A DNA stretch of 64,000 bases from Limonium bicolor (GCA_023374045.1 CM041780.1:36375765-36439764), one strand, 5' to 3'. Numbered from the stretch's first letter, positions 12,780 through 24,049 are shown. Program-made: numbers and translations. Notes: a model not told the origin generated them from the sequence alone.

Positions 12780-13770
12780 AAGTCCTTCTACATTACCGGC
12801 TGCAGCATGTAGTAGTAATAGGCTTTTGTTTGTTTATTAACTATGTATGTACATATTCCTGTTCGGTGGTATACAAGATAAGCTTACTTCTGTTTTTTTT
12901 TGTAACATGGTTTACCGGTTGAGCTTGTGAAGGGATGGACTCAAGCTGCCGATTTTGTATGTAGGACGTGAGGTAGGAATAATTGCTACTTTTCTAATGG
13001 TTTTGCTTTTGAAAACTAACACCTACACTAATAGCACTATCCCCCCTCCTTCAATCATGTATTCGGCAAGGAGGTGGAGAGGAGCTGGACTTTATGACTT
13101 TGTATTAATTAATCATGTCTTATTATATACCTAACCTTTCTTGTTTTGTTGCAGGTTTTCGGTAACCATGGTGCTGACTTGGGACAAGATTATCTTGTCA
13201 TTATATAATACATCAAGTGGGAATGTGACTCATAAATTCCCATGGCATTTTTAAAGTCTAACATGTTAAATAAGACATTTAAATCTTATCCCATATGTAT
13301 ATATGCAACCGGCTTTGATGTAGATAAGTTACAGATTTTTTTTGTTGCCAAATATATGTACATGCATAACCGTTACTTATGTGATGATTTGGTGCAGGTT
13401 TTTGCTTAATTAGAAGCTAATTTATTACCGCTAATTAGGTGGTACTTGTTACATGTTTTATGTGATTATATATTCACCAGTATACTAACTTTACATACAG
13501 TATTCGTTACAGTTTTATTTTGTTTGATTACGTACCTGAGTATACTACCGTATGCTACATGTTTTCTATTTGATTACCAGCACATGATGACACCATGGTA
13601 ACTAACGTTTTTTTTTTTTTGTTCAATTAGTGTAGAAGTAGTACGGTATTCTTCAAGTGCATTGCTACAGATTTTTATTTGATTCACCACCTAATTATAC
13701 TACCGTAAACTTATGGTAATTGCTCCAGTTTTTTTTTTTTTTTTGCTAATTATAAGTTCATTAACTAACG
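12780..13770. repeat. Diverged tandem repeats with TTACCG / CTACAG-poly(T) motif
   Basis: Units of about 60-90 bases repeat the pattern ctacag, a T run, gattac, then tactaccgt and ttatggta. The clearest units lie at 13400-13760. One unit continues at 18601-18680 on the far side of the CACTA insertion, which shows the array was split by it. The same array is in the 5' LTR (27900-29280). Confidence 0.6.
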
Positions 13771-13799
13771 TTAATGTGTGGTGGTTAGCCACTACAACA

Positions 13800-14450
13800 A
13801 TATTGCTTTATTGGGCAACTATAGACTATCAATTAGTGCATCTAAAGGTTGCACCTAAAAGTTACATTAAATAGGGCACCAATATAGTGCACTACTTGAC
13901 CATAGCAAAAGGGGCACCCAGAAAAAATTGCACTAATGATAGTATCAATTGGTGCAACTGTTTATGTCACCCTATTTGTTGATATTTTGTCCTCATGCAC
14001 ATTCACCTAATCGTACCAACCATGAACCAATATAAACTATCTGTTGGTGCAATTTTTTCGAGTTGCCCTATTTGTATAATGGTAAAACGGTGCATTGTGA
14101 ATATTTCACCCCAATAGAGAAAATATAATGGTGCAACTTTTTGCTCGCACTATTTGGTTATGTCAAATAGTGCACCTCCGTATCATCGCCCCATTAGTCC
14201 AATATATATACTTATTCCCATGTTGATCAATAGGTGCGAAATAAAATTCCCTCTAATAGATACAATCAGTTAGTGCATCTTTCAGGCTTGCACTAATTGA
14301 TAGAGTTAAATAGGGCATCTTTTTTTCTTCGCTCCGATAGTAGATTTACTGTGCCTATTTGATAGTTGATCAAATGGTGCGCAACATAACTTGTTGCACT
14401 ATTTGTCACCATCTACTAGTGCAATTTATCTGGTTGCACCAATATTGCAG
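13800..14450. repeat. Left subterminal repeat zone of CACTA
   Basis: About 15 copies of gtgca/tgcac motifs in both orientations, commonly in TAGTGCA or TTGCACTA contexts. In En/Spm such subterminal motifs bind the element's DNA-binding protein; that role here is inferred. Confidence 0.8.
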
Positions 14451-14499
14451 TAATTTCTTTTTAAAAAAATTTCAGCGACTCTTCTCTAAACCCTAACTG

Positions 14500-14860
14500 T
14501 TCTCTATTCTGCAATCTTAACTGGCGAACAAGGAACTCTCTGTGCCTGTTGTTTTCAATCTTCAGTCACGATAATTTTCATTCTTGCTTGCAAATAAAGT
14601 AACATACATGCTTTGCCCCTCTTTTCGATTTTCACTCACGGTAATTTTGGAATCCTTACTGGCGAACATGGAACAGCATGCTCTGCGCCTGATTTACATC
14701 TCGTTCTCGATAATTTTTCAATTCATACTAGCAATGACGAATCCACATACATGCTCTATGCCTCTTTTCGTTCTTCACTTACGGTAATTTTGCAATCCTA
14801 GCTGGCAAAGAAGGAACTCCATGCTCTGCGCCTATTACTCACTGTAATTCTGCGATAGCT
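14500..14860 (+). repeat. Tandem repeat inside the CACTA element
   Basis: About five imperfect units of 70-90 bases share catgctctgcgcct, tcttcactnacggtaattttg and ctggcgaacanggaac. Not coding. Confidence 0.65.
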
Positions 14861-16010
14861 CTCAAATCTCCAGCCCCTTCGTCGACCAAGGTACATTTAC
14901 TGCATGTCCATTCTTCTTATTCTTTTTCTTCTATTCTTATTCTATTGCTTGATGGCGTTTTGTTCGTATTATATAGTTCTCTCATATAGTGAGTTGTTAT
15001 CTTAATGATTCGGCTAGATCAACTACAACCGGGTACAGCAGGTTTGCTGCTGCGACATATGTAACAAGAGTGTGAATTCTTCCTCCCTGAATTGTCTTGT
15101 ATATTTATTTAGCTTCCAACACAGTTAGGTTGTTCTTTTTTTTCCAATCTCGAGATGTACGAAGTGTTTGGCTTCCTGTTTAGTATCATCAGTGTTGTAA
15201 TGATAGTTTGTGGATTCAGATAAATTCATGACGATTATATGATAATGTGGTGTTCCCCTTATTGGACTGTTAGGAAAACTCTCAAGTGCTTCGTAATTGG
15301 TGTTGGTCATTGGATATAATTTCCATAACCTTTATTTGACCATACCGCATCTCTGCCGAGAAAATGAAGAAGAGGCTGCCTGTTAAAAAACTACTGTATT
15401 ACATTAATTAAAGCTAGCACATTAACTAATTGTCAACTGATAGTTACACACGTTCATGTTAATAAGTAGGATTTATATATATCAAACACCACAAGCTTGA
15501 GTCGAGGAAGCTGTTTCTTCAACTGGGTAGCTGCACCATTAATCTTTTAATCTAAATTCTATTTGCATTGCATCATCAGGGGTGCCTATCTTTTAAAACA
15601 ACCCCGTCCCCGATTTGTAAAATTGTTAATTTTGATTTTTCAGGTGCTGTTGTTTATAGTTCAGAGCTGCGCTACTAGATGGTATTGTTGTTCAGAGACT
15701 AAAATTTCAAGGTCTGTACTATTCTGTGTGCTATAATTCCTTTGTTTGATTTTATTGTAGCTCTGGCAGAGGTATGAATGAAAGTTTTACCATGAATGTA
15801 GCTATGAAGGTGCTTGGCTAACGGGGGGAAGAGTTTTTTTCTTGTTAATGTGTTGGCTCTCATCTGTCTAAAAGGGTCATAAACTGGTTGAGACCTTAAT
15901 TTAAATTTCTGGCGAACCTACTTTTGCCACTCGTTCTGCTGTGTCAATATTAACTATCATGCTATCATTAAAGTTTGTATTTATATTGATCTCTATGGCT
16001 AGATCTTAAG
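14861..16010. other. CACTA interior of unknown origin
   Basis: Intron- or UTR-like, T-rich DNA between the tandem block and the HSP-like exon. No frame or motif that I recognise. It may be captured non-coding host sequence. Confidence 0.4.
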
Positions 16011-16145
16011 CACATATCGGAGATTCACTTCTGATTCTGAGGATGGGATATGTTAGAGACTACAGCAGACTGAAGAGGGCTCTATGATGAAGGTGATGAT
16101 GAAACTGAACAGGTCTACACTGAGAAACTGGAACATCTGAAAAGG
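16011..16145 (+). pseudogene. Captured HSP70/HSP110-family exon fragment
   Basis: Preceded by an AG acceptor and followed by the donor-like GG|GTAAAAG. One frame gives RLQQTEE and an adjacent frame gives LYDEGDDETEQVYTEKLEHL. Together they resemble the C-terminal lid region of plant HSP110/HSP70-16-like chaperones, where TEEWLY(D/E)xGD(D/E) is typical. The upstream stretch TSDSEDGI also fits that region (DSER-like). A frameshift between the two parts and an in-frame TAG after ICY-like residues break it; the usual Trp of the motif is lost. It is a decayed capture carried by the CACTA element, not a working chaperone gene. Family recognition rests on motif memory, not on a search. Confidence 0.7.
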
Positions 16146-16196
16146 GTAAAAGATTTTTCTATTGAACTGAATAGTAGTAGTTTCATGTTTTGAAAT

Positions 16197-16309
16197 TTAT
16201 ATATTGCAAAGGAAACAAAAACACAAGGGAATGATCTGAACTAAAGAGTACTCTCTCCATCTCCTAGCTGCTGCAGCAGCCCTCCTTGCTCTCTCTTTTG
16301 CTTCTTCCT
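16197..16309 (-). pseudogene. Possible captured exon, Ala/Arg-rich
   Basis: After a good acceptor (tttgttgcag) the minus strand reads EEAKERARRAAAAARRWREY, which looks like a charged helix, and runs to a stop near 16197. It lies downstream of the four-exon fragment and may be from the same or another gene; its phase (two leftover bases) does not link cleanly to the last exon. No function is assigned. Confidence 0.4.
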
Positions 16310-16498
16310 CTGCAACAAATATGGTAAAAATTGGTGTGTCACTTATCTTAGACTAAAGAAAAGCAACAACCAACCCAGAAGGGTGGGGTCAGTCTAGGCT
16401 AAAGCAGTGACTACTATGTCATATTAGGCGAGGGTTTTATATAAGCATATATATTAGACGAGTTGCTAAAATTTCTAGAAAAACCTGTGCTTTGAAAA

Positions 16499-17104
16499 TC
16501 ATTTGGGGCGTCCCCAGAAGTTGCTCCAGTAAGACACCCCGCTTTCACCAGCAGAATCCTCCTCCTGCTTCACCATCCTCATTCTCGCTTGTTCCTGAAC
16601 TAGATACAATCAAATGAATACCAAAGACAACGTGATGAATCAAATAGATTGTTTATGTATCAGTAGAACAGAAGAGTTCTTGAGGATGAAGGCATGCATG
16701 TAAAAGTCTTACCAATATTTTTGACTGTCGCTTTTCCCATCGTGACCTTGCCTGCAAAACTCATGGAATTTTAAGTGAATTGTATGCGGAGACTAGAAGG
16801 AGAAAGGTTAGCATGCTTACTTATTCATATTAGAATTAATGGAAAAAACATACCGTTCTGAAAACATCAGCGGAAGCAGAACCCATTCCAGACAGCATGA
16901 AAGCCATCTTAATCACAATCATAAAGTTAACTAATTAGCATTGGCAGACCTTCCCTCAACTCAAGATAATAGTATTAAACTGTTGAAGAGAGCATCTGGT
17001 GTGGGAAATCTGTCTTTCTCACATTTACTCTCTCCACACGGCGCATTTCATCCTCTAGCAATGAAAACTGAGCAGCTGATGTCCAATTGATGCAGTCAAC
17101 TGGA
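16499..17104 (-). pseudogene. Captured unidentified host gene fragment, four exons, all introns phase 0
   Basis: Four minus-strand exons join in one frame: 17104-17029 (contains CINWTSAAQFSLLEDEMRRV), 16907-16854 (MAFMLSGMGSASADVFRT), 16751-16713 (ARSRWEKRQSKIL) and 16594-16499 (begins EQARMRMVKQEED, ends SNFWGRPK then stop). Each internal junction has GT and AG at the intron ends, and each intron is phase 0. That consistency over three introns is strong evidence for a genuine gene model. The peptide has a charged helical stretch; I do not recognise the family. It lacks an obvious start exon, so it is probably the 3' end of a host gene copied into the transposon. It could still be transcribed and spliced. 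Confidence 0.65.
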
Positions 17105-17864
17105 CTGGAATAAAGTTTAAGTAAGAACACCAGTTTGTGTTATGTATGTATATGTATATATGTTTTCTTATGATTGTCATTAATTTATGTATGTATAATA
17201 TACCTCGAACATCTGTACGAAAGGTGACCCAGCAGATGCTAAATATTTCTGTGACATTTATCCTGATTGAACTGAAACTATCTCGTTGCAGAGGAAATTT
17301 GAGTTGATTTGTTTTGTTTATCTGTCAGATTTTCTTAAGCAAAACTCAACTCAAGTGTTCATTCTATGCGACAAGCCAAAAGATGCAAATCTGATAATGA
17401 TTAGTTTCAGAGGAACCAGACCCTTCAACACTGATCACGGTTGTTGTGCATATCTAAGCTGAGTGGAAAACTGGAAATTAAACTGTAGGTTTATGGCCAG
17501 TCTGTATCTGCTGTAGCAGTGTGGATGTACACAGTTGATGTACAAGCATTGAAGCCACCTGGAGCATCTTGTAGCAGTGTAGTTAGTATGCTCTGTTTGT
17601 ATGGTATGTAGGAGCTTTTGTGAGAAAATGTGTCAAGAAAGGTTGTAATAGTGTCATGAACTAACACAATCAAGAAAATTTGTTTACGATTGTGTTTGGA
17701 ATAGTTATGAAATGTTGTATGACAGATTTTATGGAAAATATTAATAGTAAATATCATTTTGACTCATCTTTTGTATTTTTCATGTTTATTAACAATTTAA
17801 TTAACCAAATAATGAGATTATTAATGTTATCAACATTGAAGATTTTTTTTTTAAAAGCTGAATG

Positions 17865-18590
17865 ATCAAATAGTGCACTTATTTTTGCTCTAATCGTTGC
17901 ATTAAATAGAGCAATGAGAGTGGACTTGCACTACTTGAATGATATTGAATAGGGGAAAATAAAACCTTGCTCCTTTTGTTCAATATGTATTAGTGCAATA
18001 CTTAAAACTTGCTCTATTTGTGTGGCCGGTACGTTAGGATATATAATTCAAATTGGGGCAAGGCAGAAAATTGCACTATTTGTTAAATGCAAACAGTGCA
18101 ATTTATAGCTTGTGCACTATTAGTAAGTTATCAAATGGAGCAAATAAAAATTTGCACTAGTTGATAACAATCAAATAGTGCAACCTTTACATGTCGCCCT
18201 ATTTGTTATGTGGTTTCAACCGCAAAGAATTCATCAAATAGTGCGCTAAAACAATATTGCACTATTAGTTAGTTTTCAAATGGTGCAATATTATAAGTCG
18301 CACTAATAGATAGGCACCAAATGGTGCAATAAATATAACTTGCACTAATTGATTTTAGTCTTTTAGTGCAATTTTTTTTGCCCCGTTTGCATTAGATCAA
18401 TTAGGGTACACTTTTTTGCACCAATAGTATTACTCAAATAGTGCAATATAAAAACTTGCACCAAAATTACTGTTGTAGCAAACCAACTAGTGCAACCTTA
18501 GGGCAAGATTAATCTTGCACCAATTATCTTGTTAGAGCAAGATTTTGATCAAAAGGGGCAACTTTTATTGCACCATTTGAGCTAGTATGT
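17865..18590. repeat. Right subterminal repeat zone of CACTA
   Basis: About 20 copies of gtgca/tgcac motifs in both orientations, the same family as the left zone, ending at the right TIR. Confidence 0.8.
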
Positions 18591-19059
18591 TGTAGTGAGC
18601 TACAGATTTTGTGCTTAACTAAAGCTAGTATATTACCGTTGTTCTTGGTACATAAGTACCGTTTCTTTTTTTTTTTTTGGTCATGCATATGCATGTATTA
18701 CCGTAATGTATAGGGCATATTAGGTAGTTTTTAACCTTAGCATAATAATGTATACATATGTATAAGATAGGTATATTAGGTAGTTAATTGTTTTACTAAG
18801 TGAAAGTGTATACAACATGTCCAAATATGCCATATAAAATCGGCATTAATGTACAGATTTTGGGACTTGTAAACTTTGTGTTATAATTGATGTTATAACA
18901 TTTCCTAAGTATTCATGATATATTTTAAATATCAAGATTATGTAACATAAGTTGTTACATTGTTTAAATGTGTATATCAATTTATTTTATCATTTATAAA
19001 TGCTTAGGCAATCGTAAAATATTTACATTGCTAGTTGGTATTTTTCACGTTTTTACAGG

Positions 19060-19500
19060 TAACGTTATTGTGTGCCGGGTCGTATAAACGCTCGTATATA
19101 TTTTTCCCAAGTGACGCTCTCTTAATTGAACTTTTTTCGTAAGGGGTTTAATGCCCGTTAATGTTCGTACGTAAGCGTTTATATGCGTACGTGAAGATGA
19201 CATTATATTAGCGTTCATGGATCGAACGTTGTCGTTTTATGAGTTGTATAAATGTTCGTATTGATCTTTCCTTGGCGTCGCTCTCTTTATCGAGCTCGTT
19301 ATGTAAGGATTTTAGTCCTTGTTAATAAACGTACATGAGCGTTTTGTACGAGTATGTTACGACGTTTGTAAAATTACGCCCGTTAGCGTTTACGGTAAAA
19401 CGACTATTTTTACGTTACGTTTGCGTGCATGAGTTTGCATGCGCACGCGTAATATTATTTACGTAACGTTTGTATGCATAAATTAGCATGCGTAACTGAA
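19060..19500 (-). repeat. Duplicated ACGT-rich block at the element-start end of the E2 LTR
   Basis: A unit of about 170-180 bases occurs twice, imperfectly, starting near 19078 and 19245 (shared cgtataaa, gttcgtat, gcgtcgctctctt, gttaat-acgtac-gagcgtt). The block is dense in ACGT cores and CpG, unlike the AT-rich LTR around it. In element sense it lies in the first 500 bases of the LTR, where U3 enhancer repeats are expected. Regulatory function is inferred. Confidence 0.6.
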
Positions 19501-19570
19501 ATGATTTATTCCAAGATCAATTCTTCATTATTTAACAGTTTAAGGTATTTATTAGATTTGGGGTATTTCA

Positions 19571-19604
19571 ATCTACCCCCTTAAAAGGACTTCGCCCCGA
19601 AGTC
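19571..19604 (-). other. E2 polypurine tract with adjacent hairpin
   Basis: On the minus strand CTTTTAAGGGGGTAGAT directly precedes the LTR start TGAAATACCCC: a polypurine tract priming plus-strand DNA synthesis. Immediately upstream is a perfect 7-bp hairpin, GACTTCG / CGAAGTC (19588-19604), with a 3-nt loop. Confidence 0.8.
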
Positions 19605-19754
19605 TCATTTCTAAATATAAATGGTTATGAGGAATCAAGTTCCATTAAGCATCCACAACTCAATTCTATTTTAGGGATCAAGTCCCAAGTTCCACTACTT
19701 TTTAAGTTCGTAGTATATATTCAACATAATATATAGTGTAATGATCATGAAAGG

Positions 19755-20010
19755 TCATCACCAATAATAACTTCAATGTAGTGTGCAACGTAGTGCACAT
19801 AGTTCATTCATAGTAGTGTAGCACAGTACAATTGACAAGTGCATGCATTCACAGAGTAACTTCAATATAGTGTAGCGTAGTACACATAATCCACGTAGTA
19901 ATTTCAAAGTAGTGTAATGTAGTACACATAACCATTCATATCAGTGTAAGTACACATCAGTAAGTAAAGTTCGTAGAATCACAGAGTCAAACATACAAAT
20001 CACAGTGTAA
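19755..20010. repeat. Degenerate tandem repeat, gtagtgtaNNgtagtacacata
   Basis: Four or five diverged copies of a unit of about 45-70 bases with cttcaatgtagtgt and gtagtgcacata lie between the two PPT-like tracts of E2. Confidence 0.6.
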
Positions 20011-20054
20011 CAGTACAATGAAAGTGTACGTCTATGCTAAAAACACAATAGGCT

Positions 20055-20087
20055 CTCCCCCCTTAAAAGGGGTACGCCCACGTACCC
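20055..20087 (-). other. Second PPT-like tract with hairpin in E2
   Basis: The minus strand has CCTTTTAAGGGGGGAGAGCC next to a 7-bp hairpin, GGGTACG / CGTACCC (20070-20087), with a 4-nt loop. It has the layout of the PPT at 19571 but different stem bases and no adjoining LTR start. Confidence 0.6.
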
Positions 20088-23000
20088 TTGACTAGTATAA
20101 CTAGTTGGTAAATAGTGAAGGAGTCTTCACTCTCATTTTTAACTTATGATTAGTTTTAAGAATAACCTTTCGGGCTGTAAGACTTTTGGTGGATAGAACA
20201 CATGTTTTTGGTTAAGATACATTAAATACGTGGTGCATTCCCTTTGAGCTCAGTAGATAATTCTAACTGATGGGACCACCGCGCTTCTGCTGCGCAACTC
20301 TGATTAAGTAATGTTCAATCATTCTAGAATAGTCTTAAATGCGCTTCGTAGGTGATATGTTTAACTTCATTAATGTACATATGTAAGGTTGACGAGTTAT
20401 GTTCATCATTACCTTTGTTTGGTTGTCATTGTTGATCTTGTCTGGACTTCTGTCCGTTTACGGGTATTGCCCCTAAGAATCTATGCATTCTCTGACATGT
20501 TCTATTTTGCATTATTATGCGTTTATATTTGAATCCCGTATGTATGGGTGAAGGGGATCTTCCATCTTGTTTGTTTCCAATATTATCTCATGGCTTGTTT
20601 AAACTGTCGGATCGATATGCCGCGTTATGCCACTGCTCCAGATTCTTGTCTCCAAGTAACTGTTAGTTGCAGCATTGCTTGGTATTCTTCATGTTGTATT
20701 ACTACTTACCTGTCCCTCTTAGGAATATTTTTGTCAAGTCCATAAGCTCTCGTACGTTTAGTTGAAGCAATCATCTTTCCATGGGTCCTTGCCCGATAGG
20801 TTTTTTTGATATTCTCCTTTGATAGTGGTTTATGACGTAACGTCCTGATGGCGGGGTTCGTCATCTCTGTCGATGTTGCTGGTGCATTCAACGGTACAGT
20901 TGTTGTAGCTGTAAAGTTGCAGTATTTTTGTTGGTCTTAACATTGTCTTCTTTTTGTCACCTCCTGTAGTTGTAATCGTCGGCGTTCGGGTCTTGTATTA
21001 ATACTGGGGCATATTAAAATTTCTCTCTTAGATCATTATCGTGTGATTCTAGTATTTGAGTTTACTGTCATCATATGCGGTTTTCATTTTCAATGTAAAG
21101 TATGAGCTAGCTACGGTCGGGCCGTGCATCTTGTATATAGTATAGAAAGATTTCCTGTTATTATTGATTCACAAATTGTTGGTAGTACATACATGATCTT
21201 TTATTGTATGTTCATCAAGTATACCACAGTGGGTTCCCGTTAAGGTTTCTAACAAGGTACAATTTCCTCACAATTCCACATGTTCTTGCGGTTTATAAAA
21301 CAACTCATGTGAGTATTAGTATAATATTTCCACTCTTTATATCCTACCATACTTATAGGTAGGTTCTCATTTAATATACTGGGTTTGAATTCATACAGAA
21401 AGACTTAAAGTTGATCCTTCCCTTCAGATGGCAATAAAGCCATAATTTAGAAGGTAGCTTCCCAATACTGTCATTATAGATAAATGTCTCTTGGTTTCCT
21501 ATTTAATTTATTATCATGACTCCTGGTATAATAACAATTAGTATTTCCTTTACAGACGATTTTCTTCCCGACATACGCGGAGTCATTTTAGCTATTTAAT
21601 TCTGTCAGGGTAGCTTGGTTGATTTAACCTTTAACTTACATCCTCAACATCTAATATATTTTATTAGGTAGACTCTTTATTAGAAATAGGAACAAATTTT
21701 GACTTATCACAGAGATATTGGTGACCACTTGTAGGGAGTCTCAGGTATCATCCAACCCTGACGGGGTCAGCGTCAGTGTTGAACTATCCCTCCACTCCAT
21801 TTTGTGATTGGTTTTCCCTTGATCTGACCAAGATCAAGTTCGACCTCCCACGTCAAATATCAAACAACCACATAATTGCAAGTTTCCAAATTTTATCTTA
21901 TCAAGACTTTGTGACGTGGTGGTTACAACATTCTTTCTTAACTGTTATACAACTAATCTAATAACTGTTGTAACCTAGACTTGAAACTAGGGTACTCCTT
22001 AATTCCCGGAACTAAGTTCCTTTGATCAAATCATTTAGCGAGGAATCTAGTTTTTCTTCTTGGCATAAAAGATCAATTCTTATTAAACACCTAGACACTT
22101 GCTGTCTAATAATTATTTCATCAGTCATTTGACTCTTAAACACATCATGCAAGCAATAAATTCAGTTATGGACTTGGGTACCTTGAAATATACTCTTCTC
22201 TTAAAAGGTTTTATCTAGTATTTAACTTATCAGGGCTTGATCATTGTCTACACCTTGGTTATCATCACTTGGAACAAAGGCAGTCATAGTTATTACTAAA
22301 TTGGAATAAGACTCCAAGGAAACGTTTTTTTTTATATTTTGATCAATTACGGTTCCATAAAGTATTATTTCTTGTTCCATAAAGCTTGGCTTTCTTCTCA
22401 CTCCATTTAAATTCCATGAATTAGGTGGACTATATGTTCAACCTAGGTTAAGTACCTTTAAACATTAGAACCATTTCAACTAAGGGTTCCCAGTTTGAAT
22501 CCTACGGTTGGTGACAAGGCAACCAAAGCTTATTGTTTGTTCCTACCTCTTAGAAACGTGGTTATTCCACACTCTCATTGGCTTCAAAAGAAAATAGACC
22601 GTTTAGGTGTATTAATTAGAGGTTTTAAGGTCATGGTGATTGGTATATAACGTTAGGAAAGTTCCGGTGTAAATCACTTGTTACAAATCAAGGGTATATT
22701 TGCCCATTGTTATGTTTAACTCCCACTTATCTTTAGTGTATATATTAAACTAAAGCCTTAATATAACTTATACTGCCCCTCTTGCAAGTGTCAAGGAGTG
22801 TTATTCGTTATCGTGTACATAAGAAAATTTAATTTACATTGGTGTTAGCTTTCTTGATTTTCTGAGCTCTTTACTCGTATCCACAATTGAGCTGTCATAG
22901 AAGACATATGCTCATATAAATCCATAAGGATAGTGTAGGACATGTGCCTCAAAATAGGGTAGGTATATTTTATGATTCTTAACCCTCTGAAATATATCAA

Positions 23001-23887
23001 TACTCCTCAAATGTTTTAGTTTATAACCTCCCAATTATATGTATTTATATATAGCATTTAATATTGCTATTTTGGTAGTTTTCCTGACTTCAAAATATCT
23101 GGATTCAAAGTTTGTTCCCTTCTCACTGTTGATTAGGAGTCCAGCATTGTCACTGTAATGATACTAGCCGAGACCCTTGGTATTTGAGCAGGTACTACAT
23201 CCCGTGTTTATTTATGTTGATGTTTAGTTATATATAGTGAGATTTTGTTCTGGTTTCCTTGATATTATCATTGGTTATTTTTGTAGGACTATACTGATAG
23301 TCATATTTCCGCAAGGTTTCGCACGATCTTCTCGTGAAGTTAAAAAGGGGTTGTAAGAAGATTTTCCAGTCCCGCACTAGGCGCAAGCTCAGTGCCTGGG
23401 TATCCCATAAAATTCAGTGTTTGTTCTTTACGTGTAGGTCTTCATTTTCCTTCATTTGTTTTACTGGAGCAGCACTTGTTGTAGCAAGTGCGCCATGCAG
23501 GTTGGATCATCATGCAGTGTATGTCCATTGAGATATATTTTTACTCCATTATCACTGTTTACTTGGCGGTGTTGTCAGCCTTCCTGGTTATCATCAGTAT
23601 GGTGTCATTGTTATTCGTCGTCAGCTTCCCGTGTGGGTGACAATTGGCGTCGTACGGTCTTCAGCACACCCTTTCGCCAATTCCGGTAGTCTTAAGTATT
23701 TGAGTTAATTAATGTATTCCTCTTCCTGACATCTGCTCGTTATTTAGGCAGGTCATAGTTTGTAGTTACCGTAAGTTTGGACAGTTGTTAGCGCCCTTCG
23801 GCGGACAAAGTAAAAACTAACTTTCTACTCCTCACTGTTCTATCACACACCCTGTATCCCAAGGTTAATTTCGGTTGTATTCAGATC

Positions 23888-23914
23888 TCAGAGCGCAACT
23901 ACGCTCTGATACCA
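23888..23914 (-). other. E2 primer-binding site within a hairpin
   Basis: PBS TGGTATCAGAGC on the minus strand (23903-23914), five bases inside the LTR edge. Stem arms TCAGAGCG (23888-23895) and CGCTCTGA (23902-23909) enclose a 6-nt loop, so part of the PBS can pair with its own downstream sequence. Confidence 0.88.
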
Positions 23915-24027
23915 CTTTTTGTAACACCCCAACCCGAAACTTCACATCATGTACGATGATAGCTCCCAAAGATAACTGGAAATGCAGCGGAAAATATATA
24001 CATAACAACGGGTGGTGCTACAACGCC

Positions 24028-24049
24028 GTTAGTCACCCATGTGACTAAC
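24028..24049 (-). other. Conserved LTR-end hairpin, E2 5' LTR copy
   Basis: Same 9-bp perfect stem and ATGG loop as at 8912-8933. Confidence 0.75.

Larger units (their letters stand above)
13790..18597. mobile_element. CACTA (En/Spm-type) DNA transposon carrying host gene fragments
   Basis: The 4808-bp element starts CACTACAACA (13790) and ends with its exact inverse TGTTGTAGTG (18597). It is flanked by the 3-bp target duplication agc (13787-13789 and 18598-18600), as expected for this superfamily. Both subterminal zones (about 13800-14450 and 17865-18590) are packed with gtgca/tgcac motifs, mostly TAGTGCAA or TTGCACTA. The 5.4 kb of E2 5' LTR DNA has no such insert at the matching site. No transposase frame is visible, so it is non-autonomous. 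The middle holds a tandem block (14500-14860), an HSP70/HSP110-like exon and an unidentified multi-exon fragment, the pattern of a gene-capturing CACTA. Confidence 0.93.
8804..19570 (-). mobile_element. E2 3' LTR, split by a CACTA insertion
   Basis: Plus-strand edges are TGTAACACCCC (8804) and GGGGTATTTCA (19570); a polypurine tract follows directly, which marks it as the 3' LTR of a minus-strand element. Without the CACTA insert (13790-18597 plus one TSD) it is about 6 kb, very long for a plant LTR. From 8804 to about 13755 it aligns nearly base for base with 23920-29286, with only a few differences per hundred bases by eye, so E2 is fairly young. Left flank is cctta; the matching right flank is lost. 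There is no coding content. It carries a conserved hairpin, tRNA-like boxes, a TTACCG repeat array and a duplicated ACGT-rich block, listed separately. Confidence 0.9.
19571..23919 (-). mobile_element. E2 internal region, decayed, no gag-pol
   Basis: Only about 4.3 kb lies between the PPT and the PBS, shorter than either LTR. No RT, RNase H, integrase or protease motif is readable; open frames stay below about 70 codons. The minus-strand frame 20706-20891 is basic and may be a gag scrap, but that is weak. Near 23472-23491 is the GCACTTG(C/T)TGTAGCAAGTGC palindrome shared with E1 and E3. E2 was probably non-autonomous and mobilised by a relative. Confidence 0.75.
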
